Shown here: piece after piece, positions 1-7,433 of the stretch
How positions within the stretch are numbered: the first letter of the stretch is position 1
Layout: each line of letters begins with the position of its first letter
Assembly (NCBI GenBank): GCA_005877525.1
Contig: VBON01000039.1
Location: 1,990 to 13,814 of the forward strand
Length of the DNA: 11,825 nt
Origin: Nitrospirota bacterium
GTDB lineage: Bacteria > Nitrospirota > Nitrospiria > Nitrospirales > NS-4
Direction: 5' to 3'
Notes under the pieces: model-generated
Database searches by the model: none
Told to the model about the DNA's origin: nothing
What the model saw: only the letters and a program-made list of their open reading frames with translations
Made by a program: the position numbers and the translations under genes

Positions 1-155
1 ATCTTTGCAGTGTGTTTTCCCAAGATTGTGTTATATTAGTTTTGTGAATTTTGCCTGGAATGCCGGCAGGCTGGGATCGATTGTGCTGGCGTTTGCCAAG
101 CCGATTGTGGATTCACTAGCTGCATGATTTTACAATTTCCTGCCAGGGAGAGGTA

Positions 156-1946
156 ATGCTCGGTCTCGCCTTATCTGTTGGAACGACTCCGGACGACCTC
201 ACTCGAGGCCGTGGGACCTTCAGCTCCACGAACCGTTCTCAACTGATCCTGCTACAGGTGCTCATCACGATTGTGCTCTGCTATGAACTACTGTTCAGCA
301 AGTCTGCGCTGATCAGTTTCGAAGCCCAGGAGGTTCTCGTTCTCGGCTTGATGCTCCTGATCGGTGGTCTCATGGTGCTTCCTGTGCGGTTGTGGGAAGC
401 GCAATGGCTGATCGGCGCTGTCGTTATCAGCGACACTGTGTTGACCACCTCGATTATCTATTTATCGGGCAATGCCGCTTCCGATCTGTATCTGACGTAT
501 TTTTTAATTATCTTGATTGCGGCGTTTAGTCCGACTTTGAAACAAATGATCATCCTCTCGCTGATTCTTTGTCTGGTGTACGGTGCGATTTTGTACTTAA
601 GCTTGGGAAGCACCACGCCGCTGATGGAAGGTCAGCTCCTTCGAATTCCCGTCCTGCTGATCTTGGCGACGTTCTATGGGGTGACCGCCGAGCGCGTGCG
701 CACCGATGTCGGCAAGCGGGTATCCCTAGAGGACCAACTCCGGCAATCCCAGAAACTGGAAGCTATCGGAAGACTGGCGGGAGGCATCGCGCATGACTTT
801 AACAATATATTGACCGCCATCATGGGATACAGTGCCTTGTTGCAATCCGCTCTTGATAAGGGTGATCCCAAGCAGCAGGAGGTAGAGGAGATCAAGAAGG
901 CGGTACGTCGGGCTTCATCGCTCATTCAGCAACTTCTCGCCTTCAGCCGGCGTCAGGTGCTGCAGTTGCGGGTTATGGATCTAAATGCCGTGCTAAAAAA
1001 CATTCAGCAACTCCTACAGAGGTTGATCGGTGAGGATACCGAACTCATCCTCCTGCCGACGCCGGAGCTCGGTCATGTCAAAGCGGATCCAGGCCAGATC
1101 GAGCAGGTCCTCATGAATCTCGCCCTGAACGCGCGTGACGCGATGCCGAAGGGCGGGAAGGTCACGATTAGGACGGCGAACGTCATGATCGATGAAACAT
1201 TTGCGCGCCGGCACCTGATCGCGCATCCTGGACCCTACATTATGTTATCGGTCACAGATACCGGTTCAGGCATGGATGAGGAAACCCAGGCACACATCTT
1301 CGAACCGTTCTTCACAACGAAGGAGCAGGGTAAAGGAACAGGCTTGGGTCTCGCCACGGTGTATGGAATTGTGAAGCAGAGCGGCGGCAGCATCTTTGTC
1401 TATAGCGAGCCTGGAAAAGGCGCCACCTGCCAGATCTATTTGCCCCGAGTGGACGAGGCTGTGACGGTCATAGACTCCGTGAACGCTACCACTGAGCCGC
1501 CGCACGGCTCGGAAACGATCCTACTGGTGGAGGATGAAGAGCCTGTCCGCGAACTCGTGCGCAAAGTGCTGGAGCGGAATGGATACAGAATTCTTGAAGC
1601 GCGTCATGGCGATGAGGCGATCAAGATTTGCGCTCAACATAATGGGGGCGAGATCTCGCTCCTTGTGACAGACGTGGTCATGCCGCGGATGAGCGGGCGC
1701 GAAGTGGCGGAACGGCTCCAGGCATCGCACCCGAAAATGAAAGTGCTATATCTGTCTGGCTATACCGATGACGCGGTGGTTCGCCATGGGGTCTTGCAAT
1801 CGATGACGGCCTTTCTCCAAAAGCCCTTTACGCCGGACGCGCTTGCGCACAAAGTTCGTGAGGTATTGGACTCGAAGCGCGATTTTTCGGCAGCCGTCCG
1901 GTGGCGGGCGTGCTATTGTTGTCAGATTCTGTGCGTGATGGAGTAG
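156..1946 (+). CDS. Membrane hybrid sensor histidine kinase with C-terminal receiver domain
   Basis: A 596-residue two-component hybrid kinase. About six hydrophobic segments (near residues 29-47, 58-76, 82-102, 111-126, 131-150 and 161-176) form an integral-membrane sensor with little periplasmic loop. A short helical linker leads to the dimerisation/phosphoacceptor motif [11 protein letters not shown] with His213. The ATPase domain shows an N-box ([10 protein letters not shown], Asn325), a G1 box (DTGSGMD, Asp368) and a G2 box near 392 (GKGTGLGLA). A receiver domain follows from about 453: acidic residues 459-462, phosphoacceptor Asp506 in VTDVVMP, and Lys556 in QKPF. No PAS or DNA-binding domain is seen, so signal and target are unknown. 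The start is supported by the purine-rich AGGGAGAGG just upstream. The last 25 or so residues form an odd tail with four cysteines ([10 protein letters not shown]). ispH begins 10 bases later, so co-transcription is likely. Confidence 0.93.
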   Translation: MLGLALSVGTTPDDLTRGRGTFSSTNRSQLILLQVLITIVLCYELLFSKSALISFEAQEVLVLGLMLLIGGLMVLPVRLWEAQWLIGAVVISDTVLTTSIIYLSGNAASDLYLTYFLIILIAAFSPTLKQMIILSLILCLVYGAILYLSLGSTTPLMEGQLLRIPVLLILATFYGVTAERVRTDVGKRVSLEDQLRQSQKLEAIGRLAGGIAHDFNNILTAIMGYSALLQSALDKGDPKQQEVEEIKKAVRRASSLIQQLLAFSRRQVLQLRVMDLNAVLKNIQQLLQRLIGEDTELILLPTPELGHVKADPGQIEQVLMNLALNARDAMPKGGKVTIRTANVMIDETFARRHLIAHPGPYIMLSVTDTGSGMDEETQAHIFEPFFTTKEQGKGTGLGLATVYGIVKQSGGSIFVYSEPGKGATCQIYLPRVDEAVTVIDSVNATTEPPHGSETILLVEDEEPVRELVRKVLERNGYRILEARHGDEAIKICAQHNGGEISLLVTDVVMPRMSGREVAERLQASHPKMKVLYLSGYTDDAVVRHGVLQSMTAFLQKPFTPDALAHKVREVLDSKRDFSAAVRWRACYCCQILCVME

Positions 1947-1956
1947 CTGTAACCCC

Positions 1957-2876
1957 ATGAAAATCTATCTCGCCAATCCTCGAGGCTTTTGCGCCGGCGT
2001 GGACCGCGCCATTGATATTGTGGAGCTGTCGCTCAAGGCCTATGGGGCGCCCATCTATGTACGCCATGAGATCGTGCACAGCCGGCACGTCGTGAATTCC
2101 CTGAAACTGAAGGGCGCTGTGTTCGTGGAAGAACTGAATGAAGTGCCGGACGGCCAGACGGTCATTTTCAGCGCGCATGGCGTAACCGCCGGAATCTGAA
2201 AGTGATCGACGCGACCTGTCCACTCGTAATCAAAGTCCATAATGAAGTGAACCGCGATTACAAGCAGGGCTATGAGTTGATTCTCATCGGCCATGACGGG
2301 CATCCGGAAGTCATCGGGACGTTGGGTCAGGTGCCTGACAAGTTCCACCTCGTGAGTTCCGTGGAGGACGTGGAACGATTGCAGGTGGAGCGCTTCGATC
2401 AACTCTCCTATGCCACGCAAACAACCCTGAGCGTTGATGAGTGTCGGGATATCGTGGCGGCCCTGCACAAGCGCTTCCCGACGATCAAAGGTCCTCATCA
2501 GGAAGATATCTGCTATGCGACTCAAAACCGTCAAAATGCCGTAAAGAAACTGACGGAGCTCGTGGATGTCATCCTCGTCATCGGGTCTCCCAACAGCTCC
2601 AACTCAAACCGCCTGCGGGAATTAGGGGAGCACTGTGGGGTGCCATCGTTTCTGATTGACTGCAGCACAGACATCAATCCAGCGTGGCTGTGCGGCATCA
2701 GGGCCGTCGGGATTTCAGCCGGCGCGTCGGCCCCCGAGGTGTTGGTGGCAGAGGTGGTGGACTACTTGAGGGCTCATGGCGGCGAGGTGGTCGAAGAGGT
2801 GACCGTGATCGAAGAGGATGTGGAATTTCTCTTGCCCAAGGAGTTGATTTCCGCTGCCGATATCAGCCGCTCCTAA
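1957..2876 (+). pseudogene. ispH: 4-hydroxy-3-methylbut-2-enyl diphosphate reductase (IspH/LytB), disrupted by internal deletion with frameshift
   Basis: IspH is the last enzyme of the MEP pathway. It reduces HMBPP to IPP and DMAPP with a [4Fe-4S] cluster held by three cysteines. The 5' part (1957-2199, 80 codons) carries [14 protein letters not shown] with Cys12, RHEIVH and SAHGV, then hits TGA at 2197-2199. Family sequence resumes in another frame at about 2187-2192 and runs to 2876: VIDATCPLV (second Cys), GHDGHPE, TQTTLSVD, DICYATQNRQ (third Cys), NSSNSNRL and SAGASAPE. Compared with remembered E. coli IspH, HGV76 should be followed by about 11 residues before the Asn88-equivalent; only 8 bases remain of about 33, so about 25 bases are missing. 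Everything else looks intact and near full length. Neither fragment holds all three cluster cysteines, so as written no active enzyme is made. Assembly or sequencing error is a strong alternative to real decay. The ribosome site (GGAG, 13 bases upstream) is weak. Confidence 0.9.
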
Positions 2877-2889
2877 AGGAACGCGCAGG

Positions 2890-3627
2890 GTGCCCGGTAA
2901 GCAGAGGCGGCCCGCCAGAAAATCTCAATCTCTCGAAGCCCGCCCAGGCGGGCCCCCTCCAACGATCCGTGTGCTTCCTGCGCAGAAGCGCAAGTTCCGC
3001 GAACGTCTTCTGAAGTGGTACACCCGGCATGGACGAGATCTGCCTTGGCGCCGCACCCGTGACCCCTATCACATCCTGGTTTCCGAGATCATGCTCCAAC
3101 AGACTCAAGTGGATCGGGTTCTGCCGAAGTACCAGGAATGGCTGGTGAAGTATCCCACGATGGAACGGCTCGCACAGTCGCCCCTGGCGGAGGTCAAGAA
3201 AACCTGGTACCCCCTCGGCTACAACATCCGTCCCATGCGCCTTCACAGCATCGCCTGTGAATCCGTCGCTCGTTACGGAGGCTCTCTTCCTCGGGACCAG
3301 GAAGAATTGATGGCGTTTAAAGGCATCGGCCGCTATACCGCGGGGGCGATCCGCTCTTTCGCCTTCGAGGAAGACGCGCCCATTCTGGATACCAATGTGC
3401 GACGGGTACTGCATCGCATTTTCGTCGGCGGAGAGTCCGCCCCCAAGACTCAAACCACAGCGCTGTGGGACCTTTCGCAGGCCATGATTCCCAAAGGACG
3501 GTGTTATGATTTCAATCAGGCCCTCATGGACTTCGGGGCGACTGTATGCGGAGCTCGCGACCCTTACTGCCTGTTATGTCCCATGAAGGATTTTTGTAAG
3601 ACCTATCCTTTCGACCGGCGCGCATGA
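2890..3627 (+). CDS. mutY: A/G-specific adenine DNA glycosylase, short form lacking the C-terminal domain
   Basis: MutY-family base-excision enzyme that removes adenine mispaired with 8-oxoguanine. The catalytic Glu66 lies in VSEIMLQQTQV. The helix-hairpin-helix is KGIGRYTAGAI with Tyr149, followed by the catalytic Asp167 in LDTNVRRVL. A [4Fe-4S] motif C-x6-C-x2-C-x5-C uses Cys220, 227, 230 and 236. The protein has 245 residues, against about 350 for classical MutY, and ends just after the cluster, so the C-terminal NUDIX-like domain that helps recognise 8-oxoG is absent. The usual GLGYY-type motif reads PLGYN here, a variant of the lesion-contact region. The GTG start is chosen because AAGGA sits 9 bases upstream, 13 bases after the ispH stop; a GTG at 2971 lacks such a site. 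The first 30 or so residues are Arg/Pro-rich and look unstructured. The stop overlaps the next start (ATGA). Confidence 0.9.
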   Translation: MPGKQRRPARKSQSLEARPGGPPPTIRVLPAQKRKFRERLLKWYTRHGRDLPWRRTRDPYHILVSEIMLQQTQVDRVLPKYQEWLVKYPTMERLAQSPLAEVKKTWYPLGYNIRPMRLHSIACESVARYGGSLPRDQEELMAFKGIGRYTAGAIRSFAFEEDAPILDTNVRRVLHRIFVGGESAPKTQTTALWDLSQAMIPKGRCYDFNQALMDFGATVCGARDPYCLLCPMKDFCKTYPFDRRA

Positions 3628-4028
3628 CCACGGCGGCACCCATTCAGGTCGCGGCTGCCGTCATCGCCTCCGGCGACCTCTATCTGATCACCCGGCGGAA
3701 GGCGGGTACCCATCTTGCCGGCTTGTGGGAGTTTCCGGGAGGCAAGTGCGAAGCGGGAGAATCGCTCACGGACTGTTTGCGGCGAGAGGTGCGCGAGGAG
3801 CTGGGAATCGAGATCACCGAGCCCATCCCGTTTCAGACTGTTCGCCATGAGTATCCGGAAAAGTCCGTCGAACTGCATTTTTTTCGATGTACGATTAAGG
3901 CCGGCACCGCGCAGGTGCTCGGTTGTGACGATCTGAAATGGGTGACGGCCAAGGAGTTGGCTACATTTGACTTTCCTCCGGCTGATCGGAGGCTCGTCAA
4001 GGCCTTGCAAGACGGTCTCGTCTCATGA
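3624..4028 (+). CDS. NUDIX hydrolase, MutT/8-oxo-dGTPase-like
   Basis: A 134-residue NUDIX protein. The Nudix box is complete: Gly40-x5-Glu46-x7-Arg54-Glu55-x-x-Glu58-Glu59-x-Gly61-Ile62, which binds the catalytic divalent metal. The segment just before it (GLWEFPGGK) is typical of MutT-type enzymes, which hydrolyse oxidised nucleoside triphosphates such as 8-oxo-dGTP to the monophosphate. The start ATG overlaps the mutY stop by 4 bases and no clear Shine-Dalgarno is seen, so translation is probably coupled to mutY. The position just after a MutY that lacks its own NUDIX-like domain is notable, but that MutY domain normally lacks an intact Nudix box, whereas this protein looks catalytically competent. 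The family and active site are clear; the exact substrate is inferred. Confidence 0.88.
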   Translation: MTTAAPIQVAAAVIASGDLYLITRRKAGTHLAGLWEFPGGKCEAGESLTDCLRREVREELGIEITEPIPFQTVRHEYPEKSVELHFFRCTIKAGTAQVLGCDDLKWVTAKELATFDFPPADRRLVKALQDGLVS

Positions 4029-4735
4029 AGATTGTCCTCGACATTGAAACCATCCATTGTACCAAGGAGGAGTGGGCCCGGCTGAAGGGCATCGCCCTTC
4101 TCTGTGAAGAGCAACCGGATCTCATGGCGGCGGGAGAAGCTGCGGAACAGGACAAGGAATATGAAAAATCCTGCTTCGAATCCACCTTCTGTCAAGTCGT
4201 GTGCATCGGTGGGATCATTTTGAACGATGCCTTCGAGCCGCAGGAGGCCGTGGCATGGTACGGCTCGAATGAGCGCGAGTTACTTCGGCAGTTCTGGGCC
4301 CGGATCGGACAGCTTCGTCCGAGTCTGTTCATTACCCACAACGGACTGGGCTTTGATTTCCCGATTCTGCGAAATCGCTCTATCATCCAACAGGTGAAGC
4401 CGTCGGTGGATATCAGTTTAGCCAGGTACCGCACAGACCCGGTCTTCGATACCCTCGCCGTCTGGTCTAATTGGGAAGCGCGCAACCGGATCAAACTGGA
4501 CGTGCTGGCCAGGGTTCTGGGCTGCGAAACAAAGTCTGGTTCGGGGGATCAAGTGGCCGACATGTGGAAGGCCGGCCGGGGGAAAGACATCGCGCAGTAC
4601 TGTCTTCGGGACTGTTACGTGACATACGCCTGCTACTCCAGAATGAACTTCCGTGAGCCCCTCGACTCCGAGAAGGTGCTGTTCAGTCCGACCCTGATTG
4701 AAATAATGAATTCAGCACCGCCTGATGCAGCGTGA
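4025..4735 (+). CDS. Predicted DEDDy 3'-5' exonuclease (PolB-exonuclease-like, RNase H fold)
   Basis: A 236-residue stand-alone exonuclease of the DnaQ/PolB proofreading superfamily. Motif Exo I is VLDIETI with Asp6 and Glu8. Exo II is THNGLGFDFPIL with Asn106 and Asp111. Exo III is QYCLRDCYVTY with Tyr192 and Asp196, the Y-x3-D spacing of the DEDDy subgroup. These four acidic residues bind two metal ions that cleave nucleotides from 3' ends. No polymerase domain is attached. The start ATG overlaps the NUDIX stop (ATGA), making a tightly coupled mutY-NUDIX-exonuclease trio and suggesting a role in DNA repair or nucleic-acid clean-up. That role is inferred from context; RNA substrates cannot be excluded. 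The gene ends 9 bases before the end of the convergent minus-strand gene. Confidence 0.85.
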   Translation: MKIVLDIETIHCTKEEWARLKGIALLCEEQPDLMAAGEAAEQDKEYEKSCFESTFCQVVCIGGIILNDAFEPQEAVAWYGSNERELLRQFWARIGQLRPSLFITHNGLGFDFPILRNRSIIQQVKPSVDISLARYRTDPVFDTLAVWSNWEARNRIKLDVLARVLGCETKSGSGDQVADMWKAGRGKDIAQYCLRDCYVTYACYSRMNFREPLDSEKVLFSPTLIEIMNSAPPDAA

Positions 4736-4753
4736 ATAGCCGGTCTATTTTTT
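4735..4753 (+). terminator. Possible weak intrinsic terminator between convergent genes
   Basis: AATAG (4735-4739), a 5-base loop CCGGT and CTATT (4745-4749) form a short hairpin that runs straight into a run of T (4748-4753). It lies in the 9-base convergent gap, and the stop codons of both genes touch its arms. The stem has only one G-C pair, so it would be weak. On the minus strand no T run follows. Treat as tentative. Confidence 0.3.
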
Positions 4754-5020
4754 CGGAAACACCTGCATGAAGGGATGGATTTCGTACCGGTTGAAGACGC
4801 CCTGCGTAACGTACGGATCGTCTTTGAGAAAGGCTTGAACCTCTTCCAGCGAAGCCATCTCGAGCACGATGAGGCTTCCGGCTTTGTCGGTGAACGGCCC
4901 GGCTAGCAGCACCTTTCCGGCCTTATCCAGGAGATCCATTCTGTCGAGGTGGGCCTGGCGGTGCAGCTTGCGCTTCTCCTGGCCATCGGGGCTGTCACGC
5001 CCGATGATGACGAAGATCAC
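4745..5020 (-). CDS. YCII-domain (YciI-like) small protein
   Basis: A 91-residue protein made of a single YCII domain (dimeric ferredoxin-like alpha/beta fold). It begins MIFVIIGRDSPDG and carries the family's conserved His in RQAHLDRMDLL (His24 from this start), the turn LLAGPF, and an Asp-Pro element KDDPYV, followed by the closing strand YEIHPFMQVF. The His/Asp pair has been proposed as an active site in the family, but no general reaction is established. The GTG at 5020 is preferred because it overlaps the upstream DUF2203 stop as GTGA and puts Met exactly where the domain's first strand begins, with GAGGA close upstream. A GTG at 5038 would add six residues and increase the overlap to 22 bases. 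It is co-transcribed with the DUF2203 gene. Confidence 0.82.
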   Translation of the reverse strand: MIFVIIGRDSPDGQEKRKLHRQAHLDRMDLLDKAGKVLLAGPFTDKAGSLIVLEMASLEEVQAFLKDDPYVTQGVFNRYEIHPFMQVFPKK

Positions 5021-5415
5021 GCGTCCTCGGTGAGGCACTCGATGGGTTGGCGCCCGGTATAGCCATCCTCTATCTCATGCCAATAACGAATCTCAGGTTC
5101 CCCCAATTTCCAGCAGAGATAGACCACCCTGCCGTCGTAAAGATATGGGAAATCGCACAGACCGATGTCCAGGTCCTTCACGAGGACCCCCATTTCCTGA
5201 ATGGCCTCGACACTGTCACTGATGCGCTCGAGCGCCCTAATGTAGCGGGGCCCCGCGAAGCTGCCCCCATTCATTTGAGCCTTGGCGCTCGCTCGCTTGA
5301 CCTCTCCATGACTGCGGACCAGCACTTCTTTTTCCTGTTTTACAGCCAGCAGGCGCTCCTCAAGGTGAGGAAGCAACTGTTTTGCTTCGGCCAGCGTAAA
5401 GGTACGTTCGTCCAT
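5017..5415 (-). CDS. DUF2203 family protein
   Basis: A 132-residue protein of the DUF2203 family, whose biochemical role is unknown. The family signature is clear: FTLAEAKQLLPHLEERL at the N terminus, a long helical, probably coiled-coil middle (about 10-78), then VKDLDIGLCDFPYLYDGR and the strongly conserved end VYLCWKLGEPEIRYWHE followed by GYTGRQP. It has no signal peptide or membrane segment, so it should be cytoplasmic. It is the first gene of a two-gene minus-strand unit with the YCII protein. No Shine-Dalgarno is seen before the ATG; a near-consensus promoter lies only 10 bases upstream, which fits leaderless translation. It is divergent from rho across a wide gap. Confidence 0.85.
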   Translation of the reverse strand: MDERTFTLAEAKQLLPHLEERLLAVKQEKEVLVRSHGEVKRASAKAQMNGGSFAGPRYIRALERISDSVEAIQEMGVLVKDLDIGLCDFPYLYDGRVVYLCWKLGEPEIRYWHEIEDGYTGRQPIECLTEDA

Positions 5416-5425
5416 GGAAGACAGT

Positions 5426-5455
5426 ATGATACCAAGGCGAATTGAAGATCGTCAA
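5426..5455 (-). promoter_or_regulatory. Sigma-70-type promoter for the DUF2203-YCII unit, probably leaderless
   Basis: Read on the minus strand, TTGACG (5455-5450) is followed after 18 bases by TATCAT (5431-5426); each hexamer matches consensus at 5 of 6 positions. The -10 box ends 10 bases before the ATG at 5415, so transcription should start at or within about 4 bases of the start codon. The absence of a ribosome binding site before that ATG agrees with a leaderless mRNA. The start site is inferred. Confidence 0.55.
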
Positions 5456-5538
5456 ACTAGCTCACTCCAGTCGGTAGCCCTCCCGAGTTCTTGGCTAAAA
5501 AAGGCCTTGACAGAGTGATTGATTTTGGAGGAGATAGA

Positions 5539-5616
5539 ATGCTTCTGTATTCAGCTTACTTAGCCGACCACCTCCGGGATTTTCCTCGGGTCTTTTCTCA
5601 GAGAAATCATGCATGA
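5539..5616 (+). CDS. Possible 25-residue leader peptide upstream of rho
   Basis: A short ORF beginning MLLYSAYLADHLRDF and ending in RNHA, with ATG at 5539 and TGA at 5614-5616. Its support is an unusually good Shine-Dalgarno, GGAGGAG at 5527-5533, ending 5 bases before the ATG. It lies about 200 bases upstream of rho in the same direction. Inside it, CCGGG-ATTTTC-CTCGG (5574-5589) can form a hairpin, and its stop lies within a perfect palindrome. No similarity to a known peptide is recognised and the codon count is too small for coding statistics. It could be a regulatory leader peptide or a chance ORF. Confidence 0.33.
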   Translation: MLLYSAYLADHLRDFPRVFSQRNHA

Positions 5617-5618
5617 TT
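5605..5618. repeat. Perfect 14-base palindrome, possible operator
   Basis: AATCATGCATGATT is a perfect inverted repeat with no spacer. It covers the stop of the short leader ORF and overlaps the -35 hexamer of a weak promoter candidate (5617-5622). About one such palindrome is expected by chance per window of this size, so only its position in the rho upstream region makes it worth noting. Its function is unknown. Confidence 0.4.
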
Positions 5619-5816
5619 GCCCGGTAGAGCGTGACGACTCTGTAATGCACAAATAGTACGCTGCCTGCGGGGACCTGTTCTCCACGTCATACATGCGCTT
5701 GTCTCTAATCGTCGTCCATGCACAATTTTGAATACCAGCGAGTTCGGTCAACGTGATTTCTTAAGGGAGGTAGGGCCCCTATGTCGTCCCCAGCCACGCC
5801 AGCGAAGGAGACCGTT

Positions 5817-7064
<1,248 letters not shown>

Positions 7065-7086
7065 TCTATCAACTGTTCCCCCTGAA

Positions 7087-7155
7087 CCCTTCGCGTGTCA
7101 TCCTGAGCGCAGCGAAGGATCTCGTTGCCCGGCTCAGGGTAAACTCCGTGAAGGG
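7087..7155. repeat. Dispersed-repeat-like element with nested inverted repeats in the rho-rpmE gap
   Basis: The core TGTCATCCTGAGCGCAGC continues as GAAGGATCTC (7096-7123) and resembles an intergenic repeat I recall from many environmental bacterial genomes. It is framed by CCCTTCGCG (7087-7095) and CGTGAAGGG (7147-7155), which pair over 9 positions with one G-U. Inside, CCTGAGC (7102-7108) pairs perfectly with GCTCAGG (7132-7138). A competing stem, GTTGCCC (7124-7130) with GGGCAAC (7153-7159), is also possible. No T run follows, so it is not a standard intrinsic terminator. It may be a REP/MITE-type element or an mRNA structure between rho and rpmE. Confidence 0.6.
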
Positions 7156-7182
7156 CAACACAAGTGTTTAAGGAGTCATTCA

Positions 7183-7425
7183 ATGAAAGCTGGTATACAT
7201 CCCGAGTATCGCGAGGCGACGATCAGTTGTGCCTGCGGGTACAAAATCAAGACACGATCCACCGTGGGGGACATTAAGCTGGAGATCTGCTCCAACTGCC
7301 ACCCGTTTTTTACGGGGACGCAGAAGATCGTCGATACGGAGGGTCGCGTCGAGCGCTTTAAGAAAAAGTATAGGGATCAAAAGCCGGCTCCGGCGAAAGC
7401 CAAGGCCGTGGCAAAGACCCGGTGA
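7183..7425 (+). CDS. rpmE: 50S ribosomal protein L31, zinc-binding type
   Basis: L31 sits at the interface of the ribosomal subunits. The protein has 80 residues, starting [20 protein letters not shown]. The zinc-binding (C+) form is shown by Cys16 and Cys18 in CAC and by Cys36 and Cys39 in CSNCHPF, followed by the family core [18 protein letters not shown]. The C-terminal tail (about 66-80) is rich in Lys, Ala and Pro and is probably disordered and RNA-contacting. AAGGAG at 7170-7175 lies 7 bases before the ATG. It follows rho after a 118-base gap that holds a repeat element and abuts prfA. In bacteria with zinc-responsive regulation a C- paralogue may exist elsewhere; none is in this window. 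Confidence 0.96.
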   Translation: MKAGIHPEYREATISCACGYKIKTRSTVGDIKLEICSNCHPFFTGTQKIVDTEGRVERFKKKYRDQKPAPAKAKAVAKTR

Positions 7426-7433
7426 GAGCTCTG

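Larger units (their letters stand above)
5416..5816. other. Long divergent intergenic region / rho leader
   Basis: About 400 bases separate the divergent DUF2203 start from the preferred rho start (365 to the upstream rho ATG). The left edge holds the DUF2203 promoter. On the + strand there is a perfect TTGACA at 5507-5512, but the best -10 (TAGAAT, 5535-5540) is 22 bases away, too far for a normal promoter. A second weak pair, TTGCCC (5617-5622) and TGTAAT (5641-5646), has an 18-base spacer but lacks the key A of the -10 box. The stretch also contains a short ORF with a strong ribosome site, a small hairpin (5573-5590) and a 14-base palindrome. From about 5650 to 5760 nothing else clear was seen. 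rho mRNA leaders are autoregulated in some bacteria, so a long leader is plausible. Confidence 0.5.

Noticed and set aside
2..127. Open frame entering from the left edge and ending in LAFAKPIVDSLAA before TGA at 125-127
   Set aside because: Only 41 open codons, which is not rare by chance, and no recognisable family. It could be the tail of an upstream gene but cannot be supported.
4..136. AT-rich boxes upstream of the kinase (TATATT 32-37, TACAAT 131-136) as a promoter
   Set aside because: No -35 hexamer at acceptable spacing; the TTGCAG and TTGTGG partners give 20-21 base spacers.
2197..2204. Programmed frameshift or reinitiation at GTG 2202 to make IspH
   Set aside because: No slippery site, and about nine conserved residues are physically missing; reinitiation would separate Cys12 from the other two cluster cysteines.
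5507..5540. TTGACA ... TAGAAT as the rho promoter
   Set aside because: The -35 is perfect but the spacer is 22 bases, outside the normal range; kept only as a note in the intergenic entry.
5560..5751. Minus-strand 63-codon ORF in the DUF2203-rho gap
   Set aside because: TTG start, no convincing ribosome site, no recognised family, and it overlaps the rho leader elements antisense.
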